Position numbers and translations under genes: made by a program | Notes under the pieces: generated by a model | What the model was told of the DNA's origin: nothing | Seen by the model: the letters and a program-made list of their open reading frames with translations, nothing else | The model's database searches: none | Shown here: one piece after another, positions 1-8,530 of the stretch | Position numbering within the stretch: position 1 is the first letter of the stretch | How the letters are laid out: each line of letters begins with the position of its first letter | NCBI GenBank assembly: GCA_014084085.1 | Contig: NPFB01000132.1 | Span: forward strand, 36,593-65,308 | DNA: 28,716 nucleotides | Reading direction: 5' to 3' | From: Hondaea fermentalgiana | Taxonomy: Eukaryota > Sar > Bigyra > Thraustochytrida > Thraustochytriidae

Positions 1-437
1 CTTGAGCCGCGAGCTGCCTTGGCGGCCTCTTCGATCTTGCTTGGCGTGAGGCCCGCGCTTTTAAAGGCTGACTTGAGGGAGGCGTCGCCCGCCAGCGCCT
101 TGAGGAGACTGTCTAGGGTCAAGAACGAGTCGCCTTGCTTCTTTTGAAAGTTGCTTGCCGCACGCAAGACGCCGAGGAGTCCGCTCGAGGGCGCAAGCTG
201 CGCCGGGGGCGGATCCTGGGTCGGCATCTTGCTCACGGCCATATTAATCTCATGCAGCAGACCCGCACGGTCGCCGCCAGCCCTGTCCACGAGTCTCGCC
301 CCCAGCGAGGCTGACTGCTCCAGCATCGCCGCGGCCACCACTGCTGGCGTCAGCTGCGCATGGCCCTTGCTCACGGCCAGTTCGTGCGCGGCGTTCACCA
401 CCTTGGTCGTCTCATCGCTCCACTTGGACGGGTCCAT
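1..437 (-). CDS. ClpB/Hsp101-type disaggregase, N-terminal part (3' end outside window)
   Basis: The minus strand from the ATG at 437 reads open to the window edge (about 145 codons). It begins MDPSKWSDETTKVVNAAHEL and continues with HAQLTPAVVAAAMLEQ, then PPPAQLAPSSGLLGVLRAA and GDSFLTLDSLLKAL. This matches, in order, the two halves of the Clp N-domain of plant Hsp101/ClpB (AHELA, GHAQ-TP, the SQSPPP-like stretch, GD-L-VD-L). Family knowledge: ClpB/Hsp101 is a hexameric AAA+ unfoldase that rescues heat-aggregated proteins together with Hsp70; its two ATPase domains would lie beyond the left edge. The start is supported by family alignment and by a GCCACCATGG context. A heat-shock element lies about 250 bp upstream. 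No targeting peptide is seen, so a cytosolic/nuclear form is likelier than an organellar one. Confidence 0.88.
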   Translation of the reverse strand, partial: MDPSKWSDETTKVVNAAHELAVSKGHAQLTPAVVAAAMLEQSASLGARLVDRAGGDRAGLLHEINMAVSKMPTQDPPPAQLAPSSGLLGVLRAASNFQKKQGDSFLTLDSLLKALAGDASLKSAFKSAGLTPSKIEEAAKAARGS

Positions 438-466
438 GGTGGCGCAGGTCGCAGTCGCTCCTGCTC

Positions 467-467
<1 letters not shown>

Positions 468-511
<44 letters not shown>
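468..511 (-). repeat. (CAG)14 trinucleotide tract in the HSP101 leader
   Basis: Fourteen perfect GCT units occupy 469-510 (CAG/AGC on the minus strand), 30-70 bp upstream of the HSP101 ATG. Long homopolymeric reading frames here (poly-Ala, Cys, Leu, Ser, Gln) are only translations of this repeat. It probably lies in the transcribed 5' leader. Confidence 0.9.
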
Positions 512-512
<1 letters not shown>

Positions 513-687
513 GCTTCTTCCTTCCTCCTCGCTCGATGCGTGTCTTCGTGCTTTCCGAGTTCCGGGTTTGCTCTCTCCCTCGCCCTTCGTCTGCGTCCCG
601 CCGCGGCCCTTTCGCTTTTTTCCTTTCGTCCGGGACGCGGCGGCCTGTGCTTCCTTCGCGATCCTTCCAGCCAGAACCAGAACCAGC

Positions 688-715
688 TTCTGGAACACTC
701 TGGAACACTCTCGAA
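688..715 (-). promoter_or_regulatory. Heat-shock element, six alternating 5-bp units
   Basis: Units start at 688 (TTC), 693 (GAA), 698 (CTC), 703 (GAA), 708 (CTC) and 713 (GAA), each followed by two spacer bases. This is the strict 5-bp alternation of nGAAn/nTTCn bound by trimeric HSF. Four units are perfect and the two CTC units have one mismatch. It sits about 250 bp upstream of the HSP101 start and about 185 bp past the HROB stop codon, so it most likely drives heat induction of HSP101. Confidence 0.85.
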
Positions 716-899
716 GAATCTCGACTCGAATAACCAGCACTGCACTGCACTGTACTGCTGGTATAGGTGTGGAGGCGGCTTGGAGCCAAGTTCGCGGCAG
801 AGCCAGCCCGCAGGAGCGGCAGCGTCCCGGACGGCGAGGAGAAATGGCAAGTCGAGCTGGCCGAGGGCGGTCAGGTTTCCTGGGGGCCGGTGCCAAAAT

Positions 900-3026
900 T
901 TAGGCGAAAAGGTCCTCGTCGGCGTCGGCGTCGTCATCGAGCCAGCGATCATCGTTGAACGAGGAAGCTTGCGTTGAAGCAATGGCGGGCGTCGCGGCAG
1001 TAGTGCTTGTGGCTGGGTCCGCGACGGCGACAGTGGCAGCCTGCGAGGCGAAGGCAAAAGCGCAGTCTGGATCAGAGGACTGCGATGCATTTTGCTTGGC
1101 GCCTTCGCACGGAGACGTCAGCATGACCTCCAATTGCTTCATGCGCGAGCTTGCAGTTCCTGCGGGAATGATGTCGTCCCTTGAGGAGGAGGAGGAGACT
1201 AAAGTGTCTTGCTGGTGAATTGTCACTGTTGTAGTGTTGCCTTCCACAGTCGGCTTTGGGGGCTTCTCGGGCTCTCGGCCCTGCGTCTTGCGTTCTTTAA
1301 CCGACGCCGACATTTGTGAATCGTGGATAGTTTCCATTTGCTCCATGCGCGGGCTTGCATCCTCTGTGGTTGCAGGGTCTATTTTTGTGGACATCAACGT
1401 CTTTCCCCGGTCCATCGCTTTTGTTTCTTTACCCACGTCTGGCGTTGCGGGCGTCTTCTCCCCCTGATGTTGCGTCTGTTTCTCCTTTTGCTTTTGCTTT
1501 TGTTTTTGCTTTTGCTCTTGCTCTTGCTCTCGCGATGACGATGATGCTTGGGAACTGAGAAAGGCTTCAAATTGCTTCAAGCGCAGAGACGACTCTGTAT
1601 CCTCTTGATGATGGACCTCATCAGACTGTTTCGTTGCCTCGTCCTCTGCCGCGTTGCCCGATAGCCAGCCCACAAGATCGCTGTCGTCTTCCGCGTCGGC
1701 AGGCTGCTTGTCTTCGATGTCAACATGCGCTTGATCTTGCGTATCCGTCATCTCGTTTGCGCCAAAAAGTCGCTCGATATTGCGCGGTGTAATGATGACG
1801 GAGTGACTTGCATAGCCTTCACGATTCAAGTGCGCACGAAAGACAGTAAAGTCCTTGAGCACGACGGCGCAGCCTTCGACGAAATCGTACTGGTCTGAAC
1901 TAAGAACTTGTGGGTGGACCTCTGATTCAATTTCACCCGTTGGATCCGCGAGAACGCAGGTCGCACCTTCTTCGAGGTAGTGCGTCTTGAGCACGATCAC
2001 GGCCAGAGAGGGAACCTTTCTCGCATTCCCAAGACGGTTCTCCAGAATGGCTCGCACAGAATACTCCTCCAAGGCTGAAGGAAATCGTCTTTGTACCATG
2101 CGCCAGGGCGCGGATTCAAAGGGATTGCGCCGCTGCCGTGCCTCAGCCTCTGCGGCGAGCCCGTCTGCCGAGCGTTCCGGCTCGGTCCCACTTAGTGCGG
2201 CCTCATCCTCGTCGACCGGCGCAACGTCAAAGCACTTGCTCGTGCGCGAGCGCTTAGGAGCCGTGGCGAAGGACAACGTGGATTGGACAAGACGGGACGT
2301 TTCTCCGAATGCATCGTCATTTGCATGATCAGGTCTCTTTGCTGCTCGTGGCGCAGGTTGTTCAAAGATGGTTCCTTGAAGTTGCGCCGCGTCATCAGCC
2401 CGGACGTCAAATCGGGATGCGGCGACGGGCGCTTGTCGCGGCGGTCGAAAGTCTTGCCGCAGACCTAGCTTTGCCGTCTGGCCCATACTTTGCACCTCTT
2501 GCGAAGAAAGCTTTAGACAAAAGTCGCTGCTGATGGCCGCGTTGGCGCGCGCCGCCCAAAAAACATGTGACTTGCGGACCTTGCGACCTTTGCGCGGCTC
2601 TTCTTCGCCTTCGGAAGCTTTCGCCTCGCGGGTCTGACGTTCGCGGCCATCGCCTGCTCCTGATCCTGGTCCACCATCCTCTGCGTCCCGAGGCGCTTGG
2701 CCGCCGTCGCGCTCGCTCCGGTTCCGCCGTGCGTGGTCCCCGTTGTGCTCGCGGTGGTTGCTCTCCCGCCGTGCCGCTCTCTTGCGGCTGCGCTCGGCCT
2801 GCGGCTGCGAGCTCGAGAACGATAGGTTGCCGTACGAGAAGACCGACTCGGCCTGCGACGCCGCGCGCGCCGCCTCCTCCGGGTCCGCCATCCTCGCGCG
2901 CCAGCACTGCAAGCGCGCGAGCTCCACGTTCTGCGCTCGAAGCGCTTTTGCATGCTTTATGCCCGACAAGGAGGCAACGAGAGTCAAACCAGCGCATCGC
3001 AAGTCAGACCTTTCGAGGTCGGTCAT
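900..3026 (-). CDS. HROB-like (DUF4539) OB-fold recombination protein
   Basis: This is a 708-residue frame. Residues about 337-422 match the single OB fold of HROB (C17orf53/MCM8IP, DUF4539): KVPSLAVIVLK, then CVLADPTGEIESEVHPQVL, a GCAVVLKDFTVF strand and SVIITPRNIERLF, against the family pattern of DPTGEMQGTVH followed by NITPNNLLRI. HROB loads the MCM8-MCM9 helicase at sites of homologous recombination and crosslink repair in the nucleus. The rest is charged and low-complexity, including a Q/E/K run (about 500-520) and an acidic C-terminus (DDDADADEDLFA). The first ATG is at 3026, but the ATG at 2891 (MADPEEAARAASQ, A at -3 and G at +4) may be the true start, giving 663 aa. Assignment rests on the OB core only; everything outside it is too diverged to judge. 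Confidence 0.75.
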   Translation of the reverse strand: MTDLERSDLRCAGLTLVASLSGIKHAKALRAQNVELARLQCWRARMADPEEAARAASQAESVFSYGNLSFSSSQPQAERSRKRAARRESNHREHNGDHARRNRSERDGGQAPRDAEDGGPGSGAGDGRERQTREAKASEGEEEPRKGRKVRKSHVFWAARANAAISSDFCLKLSSQEVQSMGQTAKLGLRQDFRPPRQAPVAASRFDVRADDAAQLQGTIFEQPAPRAAKRPDHANDDAFGETSRLVQSTLSFATAPKRSRTSKCFDVAPVDEDEAALSGTEPERSADGLAAEAEARQRRNPFESAPWRMVQRRFPSALEEYSVRAILENRLGNARKVPSLAVIVLKTHYLEEGATCVLADPTGEIESEVHPQVLSSDQYDFVEGCAVVLKDFTVFRAHLNREGYASHSVIITPRNIERLFGANEMTDTQDQAHVDIEDKQPADAEDDSDLVGWLSGNAAEDEATKQSDEVHHQEDTESSLRLKQFEAFLSSQASSSSREQEQEQKQKQKQKQKEKQTQHQGEKTPATPDVGKETKAMDRGKTLMSTKIDPATTEDASPRMEQMETIHDSQMSASVKERKTQGREPEKPPKPTVEGNTTTVTIHQQDTLVSSSSSRDDIIPAGTASSRMKQLEVMLTSPCEGAKQNASQSSDPDCAFAFASQAATVAVADPATSTTAATPAIASTQASSFNDDRWLDDDADADEDLFA
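1482..1532 (-). repeat. Low-complexity Gln/Lys/Glu codon repeat inside the HROB-like gene
   Basis: Degenerate 6-bp units (plus strand CTTTTG/CTCTTG) encode alternating EQ and KQ dipeptides, about residues 500-517 of the 708-aa frame. It looks like slippage expansion in a disordered linker between the OB fold and the acidic tail. Confidence 0.8.
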
Positions 3027-3630
3027 CGCGCCGATGGCAGGTCCGCGGACGGTCTTCAGCTACATCGCGTCAGACTTATCGATGTTTTTGTGCTGCGCAA
3101 TGGTCGCAAAGTTGCCATTCTCTCCTTCCAGTCATACTGTTTTCTTGCTGCTCTTCTCCAAAATCTTGATCTTAGAGCGCACGCACTGCATGCAGGAACG
3201 AACAACTTTGCCAGCAACTAGGCCTATAGCCACACCAGAAAAAGAAAGACTTTTAGCGCAGATTTGGTATCTGCCTCAAGAGACGTGTCTCTCTCCATTA
3301 TTTATCACCTTGAATCCGTCTCGCGTCGGGCCCCGGGTGCTCGCGTGCTCTCGCCTTCTCCACGTTCTCTTGAAGAAGAACCGAGGACCCCGATTAGGTG
3401 CCTCCGACCGACCACCCGAGACCTTAAAAAAAATGTGTACACGCACATCACGTTTTTTTCGCCGGGCAGAACCTTTAAATACTGTGGCGCGTCGCCGCGG
3501 CCGGCTCGCGATACCCTGGCCGCGCGCGTCCGTGGCCGCCGTTGCCGGTGCTGCTCCTGCTGCCAGCGCCACCACTTTCCTCGCGCTGCTCTTGTGCGTG
3601 GAAAGAAGTCATATACCTCTTGATCAAGAA
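3027..3630. other. Divergent intergenic region between HROB-like and membrane-protein genes
   Basis: This is a head-to-head spacer. A TATA-like TTTAAATA lies at 3474-3481, about 150 bp upstream of the ATG at 3631, and could serve the plus-strand gene. Reading frames crossing this stretch have a composition unlike the neighbouring proteins. No other element was recognised. Confidence 0.5.
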
Positions 3631-5631
3631 ATGAAGGCCGAGGAGGACGGCGAGGACGTCCGCGTGCCGCTGGCCTCAGGTGGTGAAAAAGCCGCAGCCA
3701 CTCGCACAGCACCCGAAGAAAATGAGCAGCTCGAGGAGAAAGGACAAGAGGAAACAGAGGCATTCGTGCCCACCAAAGATCCCTTCATCTCTGACGCAAA
3801 GGATGAGCAGGCGACATCCGACGCGGCGAGACACGCCAAAGTCACGAGGATGGCCCTTGGTGCGGGCAGCCTCGTCTTTGCGCTCATAATCTTCTTTGCA
3901 GCCGCAACGACATGGAACGATGACGGTCTTACATCGTCTTCCAAACAGCTTATCGACAGCCCAAACGGCGCTGTTCCGCGCGAAGAATGGGATCTGTACC
4001 TGCAGGACCGGTCGACAACGCTACTCGGAACGGATCCCAAGTACAAGGTTCTCATTCATGACCGAGAACGCATCAAGCGGAAACGGAAACGATTCGATGA
4101 CCTCATGGAAGCACGAGCGAAATTCTGCGGACAATTCGACCGGCACCTGGAGCTAACCAGGAACGTCGAAAGTCAGGAGGAACCGGACGAGACTGGCTGG
4201 CAGCTCATCAAAGGCTCAACCTCTGGAAGAAAGTTCGTCCTCTGCAAGGAGCCCCACCGAAAATGTTCCACGAAGCTATTGCTCTTGCACCAGGTCTGTC
4301 ATTTTCCTGACCCCTCTCGAGAGGGTGTCACCGTCACGATTGATCGGGTCGGTCCTTTTTACATGCCCGGTGGCTATGATTGGGCTTCGGGATCCTGGCA
4401 AGATGTGGGTGGTCTTCGTCGAAGTCACATGGGCAAAACCTTTTCTGTCATGGGTGGCATGTTTCTTCCAACATTTGCGAATGGGACTGCCATCGGTTAT
4501 CCGCCCCTGCATATTCATCACGCTCACCTTTTCGCTTACACTGCGCGGAGCGAGCTTGCGAAGAAAACGCTTCACGGATACCAATCAAACAGCGACTTGC
4601 ACCATGTACTTGTGCAAGCACATGGCGACAGTGAATGCCATGCTTCCGAAGGCGGTCTCGCGTGTCTGCTGGATGAGCTTGCCGACGACGAGGGCCACCT
4701 CCTATACGACCAGCAAACGGGGTTTTCCGGGGATTTCGACCTGAACAATGTTCTTAACGAAACGTTGTCAGGGGTTTACCTTGATGCTGTCATTTTGCAC
4801 AAGGACGCCATCCCTGCCCGCCCTGTAACCTATCTACACTCGGGCAATGGCTGCCTCGGCACGGGACCTTGCACATATGATCTTCCGGCCGACCCAAGTC
4901 ACTCAGTCATGTGGCATCGCTTTCGTTTTCCTTTTTCAGGCACGGCGCGTGAGTTTCACGTTCATACGCACCAGACCATGGCAGACTCGGTTTTTGTCTT
5001 TCGTGGCAAAAATGCATTTCTTACGCTTGAGCCTTTCCGTAATCAGCTGGCCCTGCCAAGCTTGATTGAGTGCAACAGTCAACTCGGCGGGTCCATGGAC
5101 GCTGCAAAGAAGAAAGTTCTGACAGCTGTTATGGAAGCAGAAAATGTAGAGCTTGTTTGTGAAATGACCAAGCCAAGCGTCATCTTCGATTGCAATGGCT
5201 ACGAGGAGACGGGCGAATGTTTGGCGTATGACAAGCGTGTCGCTCTTCGCTGTCTAGACTCTATACGCGTGGACAAGGGCGACGAAATTGCAGTTCTTGC
5301 TTTCAACCGCGCGCCGCCTCGACGGTGGATATCTCGCGATTCCCCTTATTTCCGCAAGACCTTGTTCGGGAAGGACTTTGCTCTCAAGCAACACTCCATC
5401 TTTCGCATGCAGTTTGTGCACGACGCCTATAACAGCGCGGACCCGGTCATGCAGCCGCCCGCATTGTACGACTATGCTGCCATTCCGTATTTTGATCCGC
5501 CAGGTCAAAAAGTGATGGCGTCTTCCTCCCTTCCCGCCCCTCCGGTGTCCCCCTTAACTCTCATGAAGGTCGCGCACGCCGAGATCACGGCAAGCTGTCC
5601 CCCCAGCCTCAATATCTCCTTTGCCATGTAA
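3631..5631 (+). CDS. Type II membrane protein with His-rich ectodomain, possibly copper monooxygenase-like
   Basis: This is a 666-aa protein from the ATG at 3631. Residues 1-73 are acidic and hydrophilic, about 74-94 form one membrane helix (MALGAGSLVFALIIFFAAAT), and about 570 residues follow, probably lumenal or extracellular. The ectodomain has many cysteines, three N-glycosylation sequons (NGT 284, NET 376, NIS 661) and His clusters: PPLHIHHAHLF (291-301), DLHHVLVQAHGDSEC (322-336) and FHVHTHQ (442-448). An HH followed later by a beta-strand HxH is the layout of the two copper sites in PHM/DBH-type monooxygenases (HHMLLFGC and VHTHH in PHM), so a copper enzyme is possible. I could not align the full fold. 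An in-frame ATG at 3433 exists, but its peptide looks like GC-rich spacer. A diverged metal-binding or purely structural role remains possible. Confidence 0.8.
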   Translation: MKAEEDGEDVRVPLASGGEKAAATRTAPEENEQLEEKGQEETEAFVPTKDPFISDAKDEQATSDAARHAKVTRMALGAGSLVFALIIFFAAATTWNDDGLTSSSKQLIDSPNGAVPREEWDLYLQDRSTTLLGTDPKYKVLIHDRERIKRKRKRFDDLMEARAKFCGQFDRHLELTRNVESQEEPDETGWQLIKGSTSGRKFVLCKEPHRKCSTKLLLLHQVCHFPDPSREGVTVTIDRVGPFYMPGGYDWASGSWQDVGGLRRSHMGKTFSVMGGMFLPTFANGTAIGYPPLHIHHAHLFAYTARSELAKKTLHGYQSNSDLHHVLVQAHGDSECHASEGGLACLLDELADDEGHLLYDQQTGFSGDFDLNNVLNETLSGVYLDAVILHKDAIPARPVTYLHSGNGCLGTGPCTYDLPADPSHSVMWHRFRFPFSGTAREFHVHTHQTMADSVFVFRGKNAFLTLEPFRNQLALPSLIECNSQLGGSMDAAKKKVLTAVMEAENVELVCEMTKPSVIFDCNGYEETGECLAYDKRVALRCLDSIRVDKGDEIAVLAFNRAPPRRWISRDSPYFRKTLFGKDFALKQHSIFRMQFVHDAYNSADPVMQPPALYDYAAIPYFDPPGQKVMASSSLPAPPVSPLTLMKVAHAEITASCPPSLNISFAM

Positions 5632-5957
5632 ACAAACAAATTACCCTTGGTTCTGCTCTGGTGATTTACGTTACGTTGGCGGTCAACATCATGTGCATCA
5701 ACCAGCAACTCTTTTGCATCATCTTCTTGCCTTTGCTACAATGGCCCACCAAAAGTTGTCTTGCGTCCCCCCTTTTGTTTTTTTGGGGGGAAAGGCTGGT
5801 CATGGTGGTTAGGATGGTCGTTAGGTGACCAAGACCGACAGCGGGTAGCAAACCAACATCAAGCACGAGTCGGCGGACGAAGGTGGACTCGCGACGACAG
5901 GCGCGCGACGCGGTGCGGTGCGGTGCGGCGCGGGAGAGAGCGGAAGCGCGTGAGAGC
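5632..5957. other. Spacer upstream of DHFR-TS
   Basis: It holds the 3' end of the upstream gene and the promoter/leader of DHFR-TS. A C6/G6 pair (5767-5772 and 5785-5790) flanks a 12-nt T-rich loop and could fold as a hairpin. A GGTGC repeat lies just upstream of the start (about 5910-5930). No gene is seen. Confidence 0.4.
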
Positions 5958-7598
5958 ATGAGCGGGAACGTCGGCAAGGCGGCATGCCTGCCGGTGAGCC
6001 TGGCGGTAGCCGTGGCAGAGAGCGGCAGCGGCATTGGGATCGAAGGCAGACTCCCCTGGCGCCTGCGCAACGAGCTGCGCGTCTTTAAGCTGTTGACGAG
6101 CACGGCGCGCGAAGAGGGCAAGAAGAACGCCGTCATTATGGGCAGAAAAACGTGGACAAGCATTCCCGCCAAGATGCGTCCGCTCGAAGGACGCGTTAAC
6201 GTCGTGCTTTCGACTCGGGCCGCCGACAAGTCAGGCGCCGAGGCTGTGCGGAAGGAGCTCGACATTCCCAAGGAAGTCGATATTTTCGCCAGTCTTGATG
6301 CCGCACTCAAGGAGCTCAGCGCGCGCCCTGATGTCGAGCGCGCCATCGTCATTGGTGGCGCCAGCGTGTACGCTGAGGCACTTGCGCACGAAGCTTGCGA
6401 TTCCGTATTTCTCACGCGTGTCTACGGAGACTTCAAGTGCGACACGTTCTTTCCTGAAATTGACGAGGCGGTCTTTCGATGCGCTGGACATCCTGATCTC
6501 GCTCCCCAGGGGCGGCAGGAAGAAGATGGCATCCAGTACGAGTTTCTGCACTTTGTACGCAAGGCGAGCGAGGCAGATGTGGACCCTGCCGCCGAGGCCT
6601 CCGATCGTCGTCGCTCGACAAGCCCAGAACCGGCGGCTGCCACTACCGATTCTCCCGAAGCCGAAACCGAGGCTCCTTTTACGGAGAACGCGCGCCCGCC
6701 CATCGCACACCCTGTCACCAAACGCTCCTCGTGTCACGAGGAACTTCAATACTTGGACATGGTGCGCTATGTTCTTGAGCACGGTGATGACCGCGGTGAT
6801 CGCACTGGCACTGGCACCTTGTCCACCTTTGGCACAACGATGCGCTTCAGCCTTCGCAACGACACCATCCCACTTCTCACGACGAAGCGCGTCTTTTGGC
6901 GCGGCGTCGCCGAGGAGCTTCTCTGGTTCATGTCAGGCGACACGAGCGCCAAGACACTGCAAGAAAAGAACATTCACATTTGGGATGGCAACGGGTCTCG
7001 TGAATATCTCGACAAGATCGGCCTCACAGACCGAGAAGAAGGTGACCTCGGCCCCGTCTATGGTTTTCAGTGGCGGCACTTTGGCGCGGACTACACTACG
7101 ATGCATGATGACTACTCGGGCAAGGGTGTCGACCAGCTTGCGCAGCTTGTGCACACGATCAAAACCAACCCCAACGATCGTCGTATGATCCTTTCGGCGT
7201 GGAACCCGGCTGCCTTTCACCTTATGGCGCTTCCGCCCTGCCACATGTTTGCTCAGTTCTATGTCTCAAAGGGCGAGCTTTCGTGCCAAATGTACCAGCG
7301 TTCTGGTGACATTGGTCTTGGCGTGCCTTTCAACATTGCCTCCTACGCCTTGCTCACGCACCTCCTTGCAAAGTGCACGGGCTTGCGCGCGGGCGAATTC
7401 ATTCACGTAATTGGCGACTGTCACATTTACAAAAATCACGTCGAGCCGCTCAAAGAGCAGTTGTTGCGTGACCCCCGCCCCTTTCCCACGCTCAAGATCA
7501 ACACGGACAACACTGACATTGATGGCTTCAAGTACGAAGATCTTGAGCTCGTGGGCTACAAGCCACACAAGACCATCAAGATGGAAATGTCTGTGTAG
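5958..7598 (+). CDS. DHFR-TS: Bifunctional dihydrofolate reductase-thymidylate synthase
   Basis: This 546-aa protein joins both folate enzymes of dTMP synthesis: TS makes dTMP and dihydrofolate from dUMP and methylene-THF, and DHFR regenerates THF with NADPH. The DHFR domain (about 12-200) shows [13 protein letters not shown] with the substrate-binding acid at E39, [14 protein letters not shown] (57-70) and [12 protein letters not shown] (131-142). A Ser/Glu/Ala-rich linker spans about 201-258. The TS domain (about 262-546) has [26 protein letters not shown] (365-377), the nucleophile in PPCHMF (C428), [13 protein letters not shown] (447-459) and a canonical C-terminus KMEMSV. All key residues are present. 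The start was chosen at the first ATG, with A at -3; the frame extends upstream only through non-ATG codons. No transit peptide is obvious. Confidence 0.98.
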   Translation: MSGNVGKAACLPVSLAVAVAESGSGIGIEGRLPWRLRNELRVFKLLTSTAREEGKKNAVIMGRKTWTSIPAKMRPLEGRVNVVLSTRAADKSGAEAVRKELDIPKEVDIFASLDAALKELSARPDVERAIVIGGASVYAEALAHEACDSVFLTRVYGDFKCDTFFPEIDEAVFRCAGHPDLAPQGRQEEDGIQYEFLHFVRKASEADVDPAAEASDRRRSTSPEPAAATTDSPEAETEAPFTENARPPIAHPVTKRSSCHEELQYLDMVRYVLEHGDDRGDRTGTGTLSTFGTTMRFSLRNDTIPLLTTKRVFWRGVAEELLWFMSGDTSAKTLQEKNIHIWDGNGSREYLDKIGLTDREEGDLGPVYGFQWRHFGADYTTMHDDYSGKGVDQLAQLVHTIKTNPNDRRMILSAWNPAAFHLMALPPCHMFAQFYVSKGELSCQMYQRSGDIGLGVPFNIASYALLTHLLAKCTGLRAGEFIHVIGDCHIYKNHVEPLKEQLLRDPRPFPTLKINTDNTDIDGFKYEDLELVGYKPHKTIKMEMSV

Positions 7599-8530
7599 AT
7601 GAGTGGAAGCGAACAAACCATGCCATATCATACATATGCATATGCGTATGGTCTGTGCACATGAGCACAATCGAGCATACGTTACGCAAATCCGACCGTC
7701 TTACCTTGAACGCCGCATACTAAAAGAGAAAGCATAATTGATCATCCTTGCACTCTTGCTCTTCTTCCATGTGCTTTCGCTGAAATTTCTCAGACAGTTA
7801 TTCTGTCTCCATCCATCTGTCTGTTGAGATTGAAAAACAGACACAGACAACGATCATCATGAGCAAGTGAGCATACACTTGTCATTTTCACCAGACTCAC
7901 CCGAGAAGAACTGGAAAAAAAAAAAAAAAAAGGAGTCGAGTACATTGGCTCAAGACGGCTTCACTGTACGATTCAGGGAAACTCAGCAGTGGCTTGGAAA
8001 TCCTCAAGACAAGACCGAGCGGTTGAGATGCATTTTTCCCGAGTCCTCGCAATGTCATATTCGCCGACTTCGATCGACATTTTGTGCAAGCAAATATCGA
8101 CACATTCATGATTTGCAGAATGAGGCTTGGTTGTGAGACAAAACCACTGTTGGTTGCATCGCGTACCAGACGCAAGCATTGATTCAAAGTTTGTCGAATA
8201 CGTGCTCGTTCACTGGTGCACCATTTTTGCTCGAACGTCGCGGGCGCGATTTTCCGAATTTTAACAATGCTCAACGTTCTCCGAGTCTGTCATCAACGGG
8301 GATCGACACACCGACCTGAACTGAAGTGGCATGCATCGGTTATCTTTACCATTGTCCGAGGCTTTGGCTGCGAAAATATGCAAGCAGAGGAGTTTCTATA
8401 TCATGAACAGACAGATCAACAAACGACAAAAAATTGCGCGTACTTGCAAGCGTAAAGAGGTGAAAAAGGTAGGCATCGAATTCGATTGAAACAAACAATG
8501 ATCAATTTTCAAACAAATTTCTCGTGGGGG
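7599..8530. other. Convergent spacer between DHFR-TS and the first ROCO gene
   Basis: This is 932 bp between two converging genes, noticeably more AT-rich than its surroundings. It contains an A17 run at 7915-7931 and a 12-bp perfect palindrome CATATGCATATG at 7633-7644. No conserved coding frame or RNA gene was recognised. The short frames here look random. Confidence 0.6.

Noticed and set aside
395..1090. Overlapping frames with poly-Gln, poly-Ser, poly-Ala, poly-Leu or poly-Cys around 468-511
   Set aside because: All are translations of the (CAG)14 tract in different phases; the HSP101 frame and its leader explain the region.
3433..3630. Upstream ATG start for the His-rich membrane protein
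   Set aside because: The added 66 residues are Arg/Ala-rich like the spacer, and the TATA-like box at 3474 lies downstream of that ATG.
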